Counted from the first letter of the stretch, positions 17,799-27,602 are shown. The stretch: DNA of 64,000 nt from Competibacter sp963695105 (GCA_963695105.1 CAVOGC010000027.1:52189-116188), one strand, 5' to 3'. Numbers and translations are program-made. The notes: a model not told the origin generated them from the letters alone.

Positions 17799-19379
17799 TT
17801 GCAACCCGCCAACGAAACTCTTGACCAGACCGCCCTGATTGCGGCGCTCCTGCAACCGGACCGCTACCCGCATCCGGTAGACACCGTCGAGCACTTGCAG
17901 ACGCATATTTCGCATGTCCTGCTGGCCGGGGACTACGCCTACAAGATCAAAAAACCCTTGAATCTGGGATTCCTGGATTTTACCAGTCTGGCCCGAAGGA
18001 AATACTACTGTGAACAGGAATTGCGCCTGAACGGCCGGCTGGCGCCGGATCTCTATCTCGATTGCGTGCCGATCGGCGGTAGCGCCGCCCGACCGGCCCT
18101 GGGCGCCGCCGGGGAAGCCATCGAATACGCCGTCCGCATGCGCCGCTTCCCCCAGCAAGCGCTGCTGGATCGGGTGCTGGCCGCCGGCCGGCTGGAAAAC
18201 CGGCATATCAACGCCCTGGCCCGGCGGCTGGCCGCTTTTCATCAGGCCATCGCCACGGCCGACCCCGCCGCGCCGTTCGGCGCCCCGGAACGGGTTCGCG
18301 GACCGATGCTGGACGATTTTACCCACATCCGGCCGCTGCTGGCCGATCCCGCCGACCTCGACCTCCTGACCGCCGTGGAGCGCTGGACCCTGGCGACTAC
18401 CGAGCGGCTGTGGCCGCGACTGGCGGAACGCAAGGCCGGCGGCTGGATCCGCGAATGCCACGGCGATCTGCATCTTGGCAACCTGCTGCTGGCCGACACC
18501 GGGCAGGTCACGATCTTTGACTGCATCGAATTCAACGACGATCTCCGCTGGATCGATGTCATCAACGACCTGGCCTTTCTGCTCATGGATCTGCGTTTCC
18601 GCGGCGCTGGCGGTCTGGCCCAGCGGCTGCTCAATACCTATCTGGAATACGGCGGTGACTTCGCGGGAGCGGCGCTGCTGTCCTATTACCAGGTCTACCG
18701 GGCCATGGTGCGCGCCAAGATCAACGCCATCCAGGCCAGCCAGGACGATCATATCCCAGAACCGGACCGCGCCGCCGCCCGCGCTCTGTGCCGCGATTAT
18801 TTGCGGCTGGCGCTGGCGCTGACCCAGGAACCGACGCCGTTTCTGTTGATCACTCATGGCGTCTCCGGTTCCGGCAAGTCGCGTCGGACCGGACAATTGC
18901 TGGAAATATTCCCCGGCGCCATCCGCCTCCGCTCCGATGTGGAACGCAAGCGGTTGTTCGGTCTCGGCCCCCTGGACGACAGCGGCTCCACCTTGGGCGA
19001 GGGACTCTACACGGCGGACGCCAGCGCTCGCACGTATCGGCGCCTGTACGATCTGACGGACGGTTTGCTCGCCGCCCGCCATCCGGTACTGGTGGACGCC
19101 ACCTTCGTGAAGCGGGCGCATCGGCAACCCTTCCGCGATCTGGCGGCCCGGCATGGCGTCCCGTTCATCCTGCTCGATTGCGTCGCCGATCCCGAAACCT
19201 TGCGGGCGCGGGTCGCGGCCCGGCGGGCGCGCGGCGATGACGCCGCCGAGGCCGATGTCGAAGTGCTGGAACGGCAACTCCGCCACGATGAGCCGCCGGC
19301 GACTGACGAGAACCCGCTGAAAACCGATGGCGACACCGACGTGGAGCGGCTGCGCGCGGCGATTGCGGCGGCGATGTAA
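17799..19379 (+). CDS. Bifunctional aminoglycoside-phosphotransferase-like / P-loop kinase protein
   Basis: A 526-residue two-domain protein. The N-terminal 310 residues resemble APH kinases (HGDLHLGNLL at about 221 and IFDCIEFND). The C-terminal part is a P-loop nucleotide kinase with Walker A GVSGSGKS at about 354. This fusion is widespread in proteobacteria and its substrate is unknown; true drug resistance is not implied. I chose the TTG at 17799, with GGAG eight bases upstream, because it gives the family length. The ATG at 17694 would overlap the divergent mrcB start and add 35 non-conserved residues. Confidence 0.83.
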   Translation: MQPANETLDQTALIAALLQPDRYPHPVDTVEHLQTHISHVLLAGDYAYKIKKPLNLGFLDFTSLARRKYYCEQELRLNGRLAPDLYLDCVPIGGSAARPALGAAGEAIEYAVRMRRFPQQALLDRVLAAGRLENRHINALARRLAAFHQAIATADPAAPFGAPERVRGPMLDDFTHIRPLLADPADLDLLTAVERWTLATTERLWPRLAERKAGGWIRECHGDLHLGNLLLADTGQVTIFDCIEFNDDLRWIDVINDLAFLLMDLRFRGAGGLAQRLLNTYLEYGGDFAGAALLSYYQVYRAMVRAKINAIQASQDDHIPEPDRAAARALCRDYLRLALALTQEPTPFLLITHGVSGSGKSRRTGQLLEIFPGAIRLRSDVERKRLFGLGPLDDSGSTLGEGLYTADASARTYRRLYDLTDGLLAARHPVLVDATFVKRAHRQPFRDLAARHGVPFILLDCVADPETLRARVAARRARGDDAAEADVEVLERQLRHDEPPATDENPLKTDGDTDVERLRAAIAAAM

Positions 19380-19512
19380 TATCGAATCCGGATCCGCCGG
19401 AGCCCGCCCGTGGGCGACAACTGGTCGAATCGCCGGCCAGCGGCTCCCGCGAAAACCCAATAATTGGGAAACGCATGACTCAACGGTCTTAACCATCGAT
19501 GATGGAGGCATT

Positions 19513-20502
19513 ATGGCGAAGTATGACGTGTACGGGATCGGCAACGCGCTGGTGGACATGGAGTATGAGGTCGCGGTTGCCGACCTGGAAACGCTGGGCA
19601 TTGACAAGGGCGTGATGACCCTGGTGGATGAGGAATGCCAGTTGCGGATGATGGATCATCTGGCCGCGCACCCACATCAGCGCAGTTCGGGTGGATCGGC
19701 GGCCAACTCGATGATCGCGGTCCGCCAATTCGGCGGGTCCAGCTTCTATTCCTGCAAGGTCGCGGGGGACGATCTCGGACACTTCTATATGAAAGACCTG
19801 CTCGATGGCGGGGTGGACACCAATCACCATACCGAAAAGGAGCCGGGCCACACCGGCCGTTGCGTGGTGCTGGTCACGCCGGATAGCGATCGCACCCTCT
19901 GCACCTTCCTGGGAATCAGCGGCGGGTTATCCACCAAAGAGTTGGTCGAGGACGCCCTGCGCGACTCGGCATACTTCTACATGGAAGGTTATCTGGTCAC
20001 CTCGGAGACCGCTCGCCAAGCGTGCATCGCGGCCAAGCGCGTCGCCGAGGCGGCCGGGGTCAAGACCGCCATTTCCCTGTCCGACCCCAATATGGTCCGG
20101 TTTTTCAAGGCGGGATTGCTGGAGATGATCGGCTCGGGCGTGGATCTGCTATTCGCCAATGAGGACGAGGCCAAGGGCGTGGTGGGCGCCGCGGACCTGG
20201 ACAGCGCGATCGACTACCTGAAAACTCTCAGCCAGGAGTTTGTGATCACGCGGGGTTCCAAAGGCGCGCTGGTTTGGGATGGCCGGACGCTGATCGACAT
20301 CGACCCGGTCAAAGTGGAAGCCGTGGACACGGTCGGCGCCGGGGACATGTTTGCCGGGGCTTTCCTCTATGGCCGGGGTCAGGGTTGGGATCATCGGCGC
20401 GTCGGCGCTTTGGCTTCAGCGGCATCGGCCAAACTGGTGACCAGCCTGGGGCCGCGCATGCCGGCGACGGAAACCCGGGCGATTCTACACGGCTTCCTGT
20501 AG
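19513..20502 (+). CDS. PfkB-family carbohydrate kinase (adenosine-kinase-like)
   Basis: A 329-residue ribokinase-fold sugar or nucleoside kinase. The N-terminal motif GGSAANS and the C-terminal anion-hole motif DTVGAGDMFAGAF, with its catalytic aspartate, are intact. Overall resemblance is to the adenosine kinase-like branch annotated in many gammaproteobacteria, but substrate cannot be read from sequence. GGAGG lies upstream of the ATG at 19513. It follows the APH/P-loop kinase gene by 133 bases and is convergent with recO. Confidence 0.9.
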   Translation: MAKYDVYGIGNALVDMEYEVAVADLETLGIDKGVMTLVDEECQLRMMDHLAAHPHQRSSGGSAANSMIAVRQFGGSSFYSCKVAGDDLGHFYMKDLLDGGVDTNHHTEKEPGHTGRCVVLVTPDSDRTLCTFLGISGGLSTKELVEDALRDSAYFYMEGYLVTSETARQACIAAKRVAEAAGVKTAISLSDPNMVRFFKAGLLEMIGSGVDLLFANEDEAKGVVGAADLDSAIDYLKTLSQEFVITRGSKGALVWDGRTLIDIDPVKVEAVDTVGAGDMFAGAFLYGRGQGWDHRRVGALASAASAKLVTSLGPRMPATETRAILHGFL

Positions 20503-20548
20503 GGTCGTCGCCGCGCCATCGGGCGCTGGGTGAATTCTCGAAATCGCG

Positions 20549-21265
20549 TCATTCCGGCCATGGCTCCCGCTTGACCCGGTACAGTTCCCGCGTCTTCAGC
20601 GCCCGCCCCCGCAACTGCTCGGCCAGCGCGGCGCGGGTCAGACGCTTGACCTCCCGCAGCACGTCAGGGTCGGCCAGCATCCCGTCGCGCAAGGCCAGCA
20701 GCCCCCGACCGGAAATCGGCACGCCGGACCCGCCTGAATCGGCGGCCAGCGGACCCCGATCCAGCACGTAGCAGTAACGCTGCTCGGCAACGATCGGCAC
20801 TCCGCTGGCCGCTTCGCGATCCAGGCTCAGCCCGTAGCCCAGTTCTTCCAGCAGGCGCTTTTCGAACCGCCGCAACGGCGGCTCCGCGTCGGTCGCCACC
20901 GCCAGTTCCGTCAACAGCGCCCGGTAGGCGACGAACAGTCCGGGCAGCGGGTCCTGCCGTGGCAGCAACCGCACCAGCAGTTCGTTGACATAGAGTCCGG
21001 CCAGCACCTGGGCAGGCGGCAGCGACGCGAGCCGCTCCGTTTCCTCGGCCGCCGTCAAGGCCGCCAGATCGCCGGCTCCGCTCCAGGACAACAGCAGGGG
21101 CAGGAACGGCTGCAACACGCTTTTCAGCCGCGAGCGGGCGGACGCCGCGCCGCGCGCCACCAGGCCCAGCCGGCCGTGCTCGCGGCTGAACGCCTCAAGT
21201 AATAGGCTGGTATCGCGATAAGGACGGCGGTGCAGGATAAAGGCGGGTTGCAGCAACACACGCAT
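20549..21265 (-). CDS. recO: DNA repair protein RecO
   Basis: A 238-residue recombination mediator that works with RecR to load RecA onto SSB-coated single-stranded DNA. An N-terminal OB fold (LLQPAFILHRRPYRDTSLLLEAFSREHGRLGLVARG is the typical opening; only its pattern is noted) is followed by a helical domain. It is last in the lepA-lepB-rnc-era-recO series, 42 bases after era. pdxJ, which follows recO in E. coli, is absent here. Confidence 0.95.
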   Translation of the reverse strand: MRVLLQPAFILHRRPYRDTSLLLEAFSREHGRLGLVARGAASARSRLKSVLQPFLPLLLSWSGAGDLAALTAAEETERLASLPPAQVLAGLYVNELLVRLLPRQDPLPGLFVAYRALLTELAVATDAEPPLRRFEKRLLEELGYGLSLDREAASGVPIVAEQRYCYVLDRGPLAADSGGSGVPISGRGLLALRDGMLADPDVLREVKRLTRAALAEQLRGRALKTRELYRVKREPWPE

Positions 21266-21307
21266 GGTGCAAGGGAAACCGGCGATCGATGCGGAGGGTT
21301 AGAACGT

Positions 21308-22201
21308 TTACGGATCGGCGTAGCCCAAACTCCGCAGGGCTCGTTCGTCGTCGGACCAGCCCTCGCGCACCTTGACCCAGGTTTGCAGGAACACTTTGCG
21401 GCCGAACAGGCGTTCCATGTCTTCGCGGGCCTGCCGGCCGACCTCGCGCAGCGTTGCCCCTTTATCCCCTATCACGATCCCCTTCTGGGTCTCACGCTCC
21501 ACCCAGATCACCGCATGGATACGCGCCAGTCGCCCTTCGTCGACAAAATGTTCGATTTCGACGGTCAGGGCGTAGGGCAATTCCTCGCGCAGCAGCCGGG
21601 TCAACTTCTCGCGGACCAGTTCGGCCGCCAGGAAGCGCTCGCTGGCGGTAGTCATCTGCTCCGCCGGGAACAGCAGGTCGCCGGCCGGCAACAAGCGGGC
21701 GATCACTTGCTCCAGCGCCGCCACGTTGTCGCCGCTGATCGCCGCCAGCGGCACCACTTCGCTGAAATTCCGCTTGCCGGCCAAATCGTGCAGAAACGGC
21801 AGCAAGCGGCTTTTGTCGGTAATCCGATCCACCTTGTTGGCCGCCAGCACCACCGGCCCGGCAAAATCCGCCAGGCGTTGCAGGACATCTTCGTCTTCCT
21901 CGGTCCAGCGCAGCGCCTCGACCAGCCATACCACCACATCCACATAGCCCAGCACACTGGCCGCCGCCCGGTTCAGGTGCCGGTTCAACGCCCGTCGGCC
22001 CCGGCGGTGCAGACCCGGAGTATCCACATAAACGATCTGGGCGTCCGGCAGGGTCTGGATGCCGAGAATGACGTGCCGGGTGGTCTGCGGTTTGGGAGCG
22101 GTGATGCTGAGCTTCTGGCCAATCAACCGGTTCAACAGGGTGGATTTACCCACGTTGGGTCGGCCCAGCAAGGCGGCGTAACCGGCGCGAGTGACGGTCA
22201 T
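21308..22201 (-). CDS. era: GTPase Era
   Basis: A 297-residue essential GTPase that matures the 30S subunit by binding the 3' end of 16S rRNA. The G1 motif GRPNVGKS lies near residues 13-20, followed by DTPG and NKVD, and a C-terminal KH domain contains GIVIGDKGATLREVG. The ATG at 22199-22201 overlaps the rnc stop as ATGA, and GGAG lies upstream, which settles the start against a longer frame reaching 22441. Confidence 0.96.
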   Translation of the reverse strand: MTVTRAGYAALLGRPNVGKSTLLNRLIGQKLSITAPKPQTTRHVILGIQTLPDAQIVYVDTPGLHRRGRRALNRHLNRAAASVLGYVDVVVWLVEALRWTEEDEDVLQRLADFAGPVVLAANKVDRITDKSRLLPFLHDLAGKRNFSEVVPLAAISGDNVAALEQVIARLLPAGDLLFPAEQMTTASERFLAAELVREKLTRLLREELPYALTVEIEHFVDEGRLARIHAVIWVERETQKGIVIGDKGATLREVGRQAREDMERLFGRKVFLQTWVKVREGWSDDERALRSLGYADP

Positions 22202-22863
22202 CGCATCTGCTCCAGCAACCGCTGGGCGGCTTCCTGCTCGGCCTTGCGGCGGCTGCTTCCCACCGCGACCGCGCGCAACTCGGCGACCGCGCACTCCACC
22301 GTGAAGCTTTGCGCGTGCGGCTCGCCGCCGATCTCCAGCACGTTGTAGACCGGCAGTGGCTGCTGCCGGGCTTGCAGGTGCTCTTGCAGGCGGGTTTTCG
22401 GATCTTTCAAGTCGCTGACGTCGGCCAAGCGCTCCAGGCAACCCTGATAGAGACGCAACACCAATTCGCGGCAGGCGGCCAGACCGCTGTCCAAATAAAC
22501 CGCGCCGAGAATCGCCTCCAGCGTATCGGACAGAATCGATTCGCGGCGAAAGCCTCCGCTTTTAACTTCGCCCAAACCCAAACGCAACCAGTCTCCCAAG
22601 CGCAGGTCGCGCGCCAGTTCCGCCAAGGTCTCACCCTTGACCAGGCTGGACCGCAACCGGCTCAACTCGCCCTCGCTGGCCTTGGGATAATGTTGGAACA
22701 CGTACTCGGCCACGATCAGGTTCAGCAGCGCATCGCCCAGAAACTCCAGTCGCTCGTTGTTATGCGGCGAGGCGCTGCGGTGGGTCAGCGCTTCTTGCAG
22801 CAACTCGGGTTGACGAAAAGTGTAACCCAGGGCGGCGCTCAGGCGGGACAACGGCGGGTTCAC
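22198..22863 (-). CDS. rnc: Ribonuclease III
   Basis: A 221-residue double-strand-specific endoribonuclease that processes rRNA and other RNAs. The signature ERLEFLGDALL carries the metal ligands, and the second acidic cluster lies in DTLEAILGAVYLD. The C-terminal 65 residues are a double-stranded RNA-binding domain ending SSRRKAEQEAAQRLL. Its start overlaps the stop of the DUF4845 gene and its stop overlaps the start of era, both as ATGA, so three genes are translationally coupled. Confidence 0.96.
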   Translation of the reverse strand: MNPPLSRLSAALGYTFRQPELLQEALTHRSASPHNNERLEFLGDALLNLIVAEYVFQHYPKASEGELSRLRSSLVKGETLAELARDLRLGDWLRLGLGEVKSGGFRRESILSDTLEAILGAVYLDSGLAACRELVLRLYQGCLERLADVSDLKDPKTRLQEHLQARQQPLPVYNVLEIGGEPHAQSFTVECAVAELRAVAVGSSRRKAEQEAAQRLLEQMR

Positions 22864-23261
22864 GGGTTCGGAGTCAACGGGATGGCTTCGTTGCTCTTCA
22901 ACACCACGGACAGTCCATAGAATAGATCGCGCTCGTCCTGATAGACCAAGTCGAGCACCCGGCCGCCGCGGTCATTGCGGATCTTCAGATCACGGGCCGA
23001 AATGTTGTCGACGTATCCGATGTCGAATCGTTTTTGGATGGCGTTATGAATGTCGCTCGGACTCATCTGCGCCAGTTGCGGTTCCTTGCGGATGCTCTCG
23101 ATCGTCGACTTGACCGTGAAATACTGAATATACATCGGCACGACCTTCATCGCGATCAACGCGATGAAGGCGATCACGATAACCAGCAACAACATACCGA
23201 TGACCGTCATGCCACATTGTTTCCCAACCCGTCCGCTTGTCGTTAATTGCCTCGCGCGCAT
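22860..23261 (-). CDS. DUF4845 single-pass membrane protein
   Basis: A 133-residue protein with a short basic N-terminus, a pilin-like hydrophobic segment starting GMTVIGMLLLVIVIAF (residues about 17-35) and a polar domain. This is the DUF4845 family, which is regularly found between lepB and rnc in beta- and gammaproteobacteria. GGGAGG precedes the ATG at 23261. The 3' end overlaps rnc by 4 bases. Function unknown; the N-terminal segment resembles class III signal sequences but no pilin processing is claimed. Confidence 0.85.
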   Translation of the reverse strand: MRARQLTTSGRVGKQCGMTVIGMLLLVIVIAFIALIAMKVVPMYIQYFTVKSTIESIRKEPQLAQMSPSDIHNAIQKRFDIGYVDNISARDLKIRNDRGGRVLDLVYQDERDLFYGLSVVLKSNEAIPLTPNP

Positions 23262-23283
23262 TGTTCTTGCCTCCCAGGTTCGC

Positions 23284-24141
23284 TTACTCAATGCCACTGC
23301 CAATCCGGCCACACTGGCCGTTGAAGGTGACACAGTTCCAATTCATCCAGATAAAGAACGCCTTGCCGATCAGATTTTCTTCCGGCAACGGCCCCCAAAC
23401 CCGGCTATCGCTGCTGTTGTCCCGGTTGTCACCCATAACGAAATAATGTCCGGCCGGTACCTGGTATTTCCAGCCGACCGTGCCGTCCGGCTCGCGGCGG
23501 ACCTGAAGCTCGGGCCAGAGTCCGACCAACCCCCAGCGACCATCGGCCAGCACCTGAATGCGATGGGTGATTTTACCCAGTTGCTCGTCGAACTGCTGGT
23601 AACCTGGCTCGCTGGGATTATTCGGCAACGGCGCCAGCGGGACCGGCTGACCGTTGACCCGCAATTGCTTGCCTTGGTATTCCAACACATCGCCGGGCAG
23701 GCCGACCACCCGCTTGATGTAAGCCACCGTCGGCTCGCGCGGAAAACGGAACACGGCCACATCCCCCCGCTCCGGTTGGCCGCCGCCGATGATTTTGGTG
23801 TTGAGCACCGGCAACCGCAAACCATACGCGAACTTGCTGACCAGGATGAAATCGCCCTTGAGCAGGGTGGGCAGCATGGATTCCGAGGGAATGCGGAACG
23901 GCTCGACGACAAACGAGCGCAGCATCAGCACCGCCAGGATGACCGGGAAAAACGATTTCGACAAATCCACGTACCACGGCAGCTTCCCCGTCACCGAGCG
24001 CGCCTGACCGCCACCGCCCACCGTCAGGGTACGAGTTCGGGTTCGGCGCGGCGCCAGCACCAGCGCATCCAACAACCAGATGCCGCCAGTCAACACGGTC
24101 AGCAGCACCAGAACGGCAGCAAAATCAATATTCATGGGCAT
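23284..24141 (-). CDS. lepB: Signal peptidase I
   Basis: A 285-residue inner-membrane protease that cleaves Sec and Tat signal peptides. Two N-terminal hydrophobic segments precede the catalytic serine in PSESMLPTLLKGD (residue about 88) and the catalytic lysine in YIKRVVGLPGD. The GDNRDNSSDSR box near the C-terminus is intact. Starts at 24141 and 24135 are both possible. It lies 28 bases after lepA, as in E. coli. Confidence 0.95.
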   Translation of the reverse strand: MPMNIDFAAVLVLLTVLTGGIWLLDALVLAPRRTRTRTLTVGGGGQARSVTGKLPWYVDLSKSFFPVILAVLMLRSFVVEPFRIPSESMLPTLLKGDFILVSKFAYGLRLPVLNTKIIGGGQPERGDVAVFRFPREPTVAYIKRVVGLPGDVLEYQGKQLRVNGQPVPLAPLPNNPSEPGYQQFDEQLGKITHRIQVLADGRWGLVGLWPELQVRREPDGTVGWKYQVPAGHYFVMGDNRDNSSDSRVWGPLPEENLIGKAFFIWMNWNCVTFNGQCGRIGSGIE

Positions 24142-24169
24142 GAAAATCCATACGACGAGACCACGCGTC

Positions 24170-25966
24170 TCATGAGTTTTTGTCCACCTGCAGCACGGCC
24201 AGGAACGCTTCCTGGGGAATTTCCACCTTGCCGACCTGTTTCATCCGTTTCTTGCCGGCTTTCTGCTTCTCCAGCAGCTTGCGCTTGCGGCTCACGTCGC
24301 CGCCGTAGCACTTGGCCAGCACGTTCTTGCGCAGCGCCTTGACGGTGGTACGGGCGATGACCTGGTTGCCGATGGCGGCCTGAATCACGACCTCGAACAT
24401 CTGACGGGGGATCAGCTCCTTGAGCTTGACCGCCAACTCGCGACCCCGGTACTGGGCCTGCTCGCGGTGGACGATGACCGACAGCGAGTCCACCCGTTCG
24501 CCGTTAATCAGCACATCCAGCTTCACCAGCGGCGCCGCCTGGAACCGGTCAAAACTGTATTCAAACGATGCGAAACCGCGACTGACCGATTTTAGGCGAT
24601 CGAAAAAATCCAGCACCACCTCGCTCAGCGGCAGCTCGAAGCTCAGTTGCACCTGGCCGCCGGCATAATGCAAGTCCCGCTGCACGCCACGTTTCTCGAT
24701 GCACAGGGTGATGATTGCGCCGAGATAATCCTGTGGGGTCAAAATATGGGCGACGATGATCGGTTCGCGAATTTCGGCGACTTCGTTGACCGGCGGCAGC
24801 TTGGCGGGGTTGTCGATTTTCAGGATCTCGCCCCCGGCGGCCAGCACCTCGTAAATGACGGTCGGCGCGGTGGTGATCAGATCGAGATTGTATTCCCGCT
24901 CCAACCGCTCCTGGACGATCTCCATGTGCAGCAGGCCCAGGAAACCACAGCGGAAGCCGAAGCCCATCGCCTGCGAGGTTTCCGGCTCGAAATGCAGCGA
25001 GGCATCGTTCAAGCGCAGTTTTTGCAGCGCCTCGCGCAGGTTGCCGAAGTCGTCCGAATCGACCGGGAACAGCCCGGCGAACACCCGTGGTTGCACCTTC
25101 TGGAACCCCGGCAGCGCCACCGCCGCCGGCCGGTCCGCCCCGGTCAAGGTGTCGCCCACCGGCGCGCCGTCGATATCCTTGATGCCGGCGATGATATAGC
25201 CGACCTCGCCAGCGTTCAGGATCGGCCGCTCGCCGCGCTTGGGGGTAAAAATACCGACCGATTCGACCTGGAAGGTCCGGCCGGTGGACATCACCTGGAT
25301 TTTCTGCTTGGGCGCAATCCGGCCGTCCATGACCCGCACTAGTGAAATGACGCCGACGAAGTTATCGAACCAGGAATCGATGATCAGTGCCTTGAGCGGC
25401 CCGTCCGGATCGCCTTTCGGCGGCGGGATATACGCGATGATCGCTTCCAGCAGATCGGTCACCGCCAGCCCGGTCTTGGCGCTGACCCGCAGCGCCTGGC
25501 TGGCGTCCAGTCCGATGATGTCGCCGATCTCGCGCGTCACCCGTTCCGGGTCGGCGGCTGGCAGGTCGATCTTGTTGAGCACCGGCAGGACTTCGAGCCC
25601 CTGCTCGATGGCGGTGTAGCAGTTGGCGACGCTCTGCGCCTCGACGCCCTGCGCGACGTCCACCACCAGCAGCGCACCCTCGCAGGCGGCCAGCGAGCGG
25701 GATACCTCGTAGGAGAAATCCACATGCCCCGGTGTATCGATGATGTTGAGCTGGTAGGTTTGGCCGTCAAGGGCCGCATAGCGCAGCGACACGCTCTGCG
25801 CCTTGATGGTGATGCCGCGTTCCCGCTCCAGATCCATCGAGTCGAGCACCTGCTCGGCCATTTCCCGTGCGCTCAGCCCACCGCAAATCTGAATGAAGCG
25901 ATCGGCCAGCGTGGATTTACCGTGGTCGATGTGCGCGATGATTGAAAAATTACGAATATGATCCAT
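24170..25966 (-). CDS. lepA: Elongation factor 4 (LepA)
   Basis: A 598-residue translational GTPase acting in initiation and 30S biogenesis. GTPase motifs AHIDHGKST, DTPGHVDF and NKIDLP are present, followed by EF-G-like domains and the LepA-specific C-terminal domain ending in GKVEIPQEAFLAVL. Length matches the family. The ATG at 25966 begins MDHIRNFSIIAHIDHG, the standard N-terminus. A terminator of the rse operon lies 66 bases upstream, so lepA may have its own promoter. Confidence 0.97.
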   Translation of the reverse strand: MDHIRNFSIIAHIDHGKSTLADRFIQICGGLSAREMAEQVLDSMDLERERGITIKAQSVSLRYAALDGQTYQLNIIDTPGHVDFSYEVSRSLAACEGALLVVDVAQGVEAQSVANCYTAIEQGLEVLPVLNKIDLPAADPERVTREIGDIIGLDASQALRVSAKTGLAVTDLLEAIIAYIPPPKGDPDGPLKALIIDSWFDNFVGVISLVRVMDGRIAPKQKIQVMSTGRTFQVESVGIFTPKRGERPILNAGEVGYIIAGIKDIDGAPVGDTLTGADRPAAVALPGFQKVQPRVFAGLFPVDSDDFGNLREALQKLRLNDASLHFEPETSQAMGFGFRCGFLGLLHMEIVQERLEREYNLDLITTAPTVIYEVLAAGGEILKIDNPAKLPPVNEVAEIREPIIVAHILTPQDYLGAIITLCIEKRGVQRDLHYAGGQVQLSFELPLSEVVLDFFDRLKSVSRGFASFEYSFDRFQAAPLVKLDVLINGERVDSLSVIVHREQAQYRGRELAVKLKELIPRQMFEVVIQAAIGNQVIARTTVKALRKNVLAKCYGGDVSRKRKLLEKQKAGKKRMKQVGKVEIPQEAFLAVLQVDKNS

Positions 25967-26031
25967 GAAATTCCACTACACCCCGATCACCGATGCGCCA
26001 TCCCGGCCGGCGAACGTTTGGGGTAGATGCA

Positions 26032-26064
26032 TAAAAGCCCCCGCTGCCGCTCGGGCGCGGAGGC
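26032..26064 (-). terminator. Rho-independent terminator after rseC
   Basis: On the minus strand the arms GCCTCCGC (26064-26057) and GCGGGGGC (26044-26037) pair around a 12-base loop and are followed by TTTTATG. It sits between rseC and lepA. Confidence 0.72.
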
Positions 26065-26106
26065 TTGCGAGTATGGTTATCGAACAGGGCGGTGATTATA
26101 GCGACA

Positions 26107-26580
26107 TCACGGCCGGGAAAGTACACCCATCGCCACCGGTGCCCCGACTGTCCGGCGCAACACCCGGGGTTGGAAACGGATATCGTCCTGAAAGCGTTTC
26201 GACAGAACCCGCACCGCCAGAAACCCCAATCCCAAACCCAGTGCGCCCGACAGCACCACCGGCTCCTCGCCCGCGCCGGCGAACGCCACTTGCCCCAGCA
26301 ACGCCCCCGCCAGAAGCAGGAGCAGCGGCAGCGAATAGGCCAACAGTGCTCCCCGCAGCAGCACGCCATCGGCCAAGCCAACGCACACTTCGTCGCCCGC
26401 CCGCAGCGGCTCTTCCGCAATCGCCCGCACCTGGATCCGGCGGCCACTCCAGAGTTTTCCCAGCACCGCCGTGCCGCAGCCCTCGCTGGCGCCGCATCCG
26501 CCACAGGCCGAACGTCGCTGGATTTCGACCCAGGCATGGCCATCGCCAGCCTTCACCACCACCGCGCGTTCCTCGATCAT
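26107..26580 (-). CDS. rseC: SoxR-reducing-system protein RseC/MucC
   Basis: A 157-residue membrane protein of the RseC/MucC family, linked to SoxR reduction and to the sigma-E regulon. A cysteine cluster (C26, C29, C35 in ACGGCGASEGC) is followed by a beta-rich segment and two membrane helices (about 80-100 and 110-130). Its ATG overlaps the rseB stop as ATGA, so translation is coupled. Last gene of the rpoE operon, followed by a terminator. Confidence 0.93.
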   Translation of the reverse strand: MIEERAVVVKAGDGHAWVEIQRRSACGGCGASEGCGTAVLGKLWSGRRIQVRAIAEEPLRAGDEVCVGLADGVLLRGALLAYSLPLLLLLAGALLGQVAFAGAGEEPVVLSGALGLGLGFLAVRVLSKRFQDDIRFQPRVLRRTVGAPVAMGVLSRP

Positions 26581-27593
26581 GGTTTGGCGGCTTCGGGAAC
26601 ATGTTCAATCGCGGTGGCGATGTGCCGCACGGTCGCCGCCGGCACTTCTCCGATCACCAAAATCTGATGGCCATCCAGCAGCTTGCCAAAAGCGTTCATC
26701 GACCCCAGTTGCGAGCCACCTTGCAGCAGCGCCGGCGCCCCGTCCAACCGCTCCAGAAACACCGAAATGGTCGCCAGTCCATCGGCGAACACCATATGTT
26801 CGGTAGCATGACGACTTGGGTCTTTGATAAAGCGGTTATGCAATACCTTGACAAAACCGTCCGGCAACTGGCCCACGCGCCACGCCGACTGCGTCAACGG
26901 CTCGACGGCGGGAGGCGGCTGCCCTTCGCTGGACTCCTGGCTGGCCTCGGGCGGCTCCGCGTCCTGGGACAACGATGGCGACTTGAAAGCCTCCTCATCG
27001 ATCCGCGACTTGATCTGGAAATCGGTGAACATGAGTTGCTCGACCGGGTAGCCCTGGCCGTCCAGCAGGGCCGAGCGCAGCAGCATGCCGTTGCGTCGGT
27101 CCAGCCACAACCGGTAACCGAACCGCCAGGCATCCCGCGGCTTGATGGCGATCAGTTGCGCCTCCAGACCCGCAACCCGGTCCCCACCCAGGATTTCAAA
27201 TTCGTAGTAGCTCTCCAGCCGTCCAAGTTCGCGGGGAACGGCCAGCGGAAAGGAAGAGCCTCCGTAACCACCACCACCGAACGTCGCGTGCTGTTTGGGC
27301 AACAGGCAAGTCACGCTGTTGTTGGCCACCAAGATTTCCCGCGGCGGGCCATTCAGGGAAAACAAGCGCTGCCGCTCGCCTTCGGGACCGCCGCCGTGAA
27401 TGACCCGCATCGCTTCCACATGGGGACCCTGAACGTAGATAAAGGTCCCCTCGTAGTTCAAGGTTTGGGTCGCCTGAATCATTCGCTCCAGCCAATGTCT
27501 GGCGTCTTCCGGTACCGGTTGGGTCCAGCCGGCGGACGACAGCGAGCCAGCCGCGAACATCAGGGCGGCGCAGTGCAATAACTTGCGCTTCAT
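26577..27593 (-). CDS. rseB: Sigma-E regulatory protein RseB/MucB
   Basis: A 338-residue periplasmic sensor that binds RseA and blocks its cleavage until lipoproteins or LPS intermediates accumulate. A signal peptide (residues 1-24, KRKLLHCAALMFAAGSLSSA) precedes a LolA-like domain with YEGTFIYVQG, and a smaller C-terminal domain ends near VRHIATAIEHVPEA. A low-complexity acidic and proline-rich linker of about 30 residues lies between the two domains. It is 9 bases after rseA. Confidence 0.94.
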   Translation of the reverse strand: MKRKLLHCAALMFAAGSLSSAGWTQPVPEDARHWLERMIQATQTLNYEGTFIYVQGPHVEAMRVIHGGGPEGERQRLFSLNGPPREILVANNSVTCLLPKQHATFGGGGYGGSSFPLAVPRELGRLESYYEFEILGGDRVAGLEAQLIAIKPRDAWRFGYRLWLDRRNGMLLRSALLDGQGYPVEQLMFTDFQIKSRIDEEAFKSPSLSQDAEPPEASQESSEGQPPPAVEPLTQSAWRVGQLPDGFVKVLHNRFIKDPSRHATEHMVFADGLATISVFLERLDGAPALLQGGSQLGSMNAFGKLLDGHQILVIGEVPAATVRHIATAIEHVPEAAKP

Positions 27594-27602
27594 TCGAAAG
27601 TC

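Noticed and set aside
17799..19379. Antibiotic-resistance aminoglycoside phosphotransferase
   Set aside because: The APH-like/P-loop fusion is a widespread chromosomal family of unknown substrate and is not a known resistance gene.
17688..19607. 639-codon open frame on the minus strand opposite the kinase-fusion gene
   Set aside because: It is a shadow frame of a GC-rich gene; the plus-strand product has clear APH and P-loop motifs.
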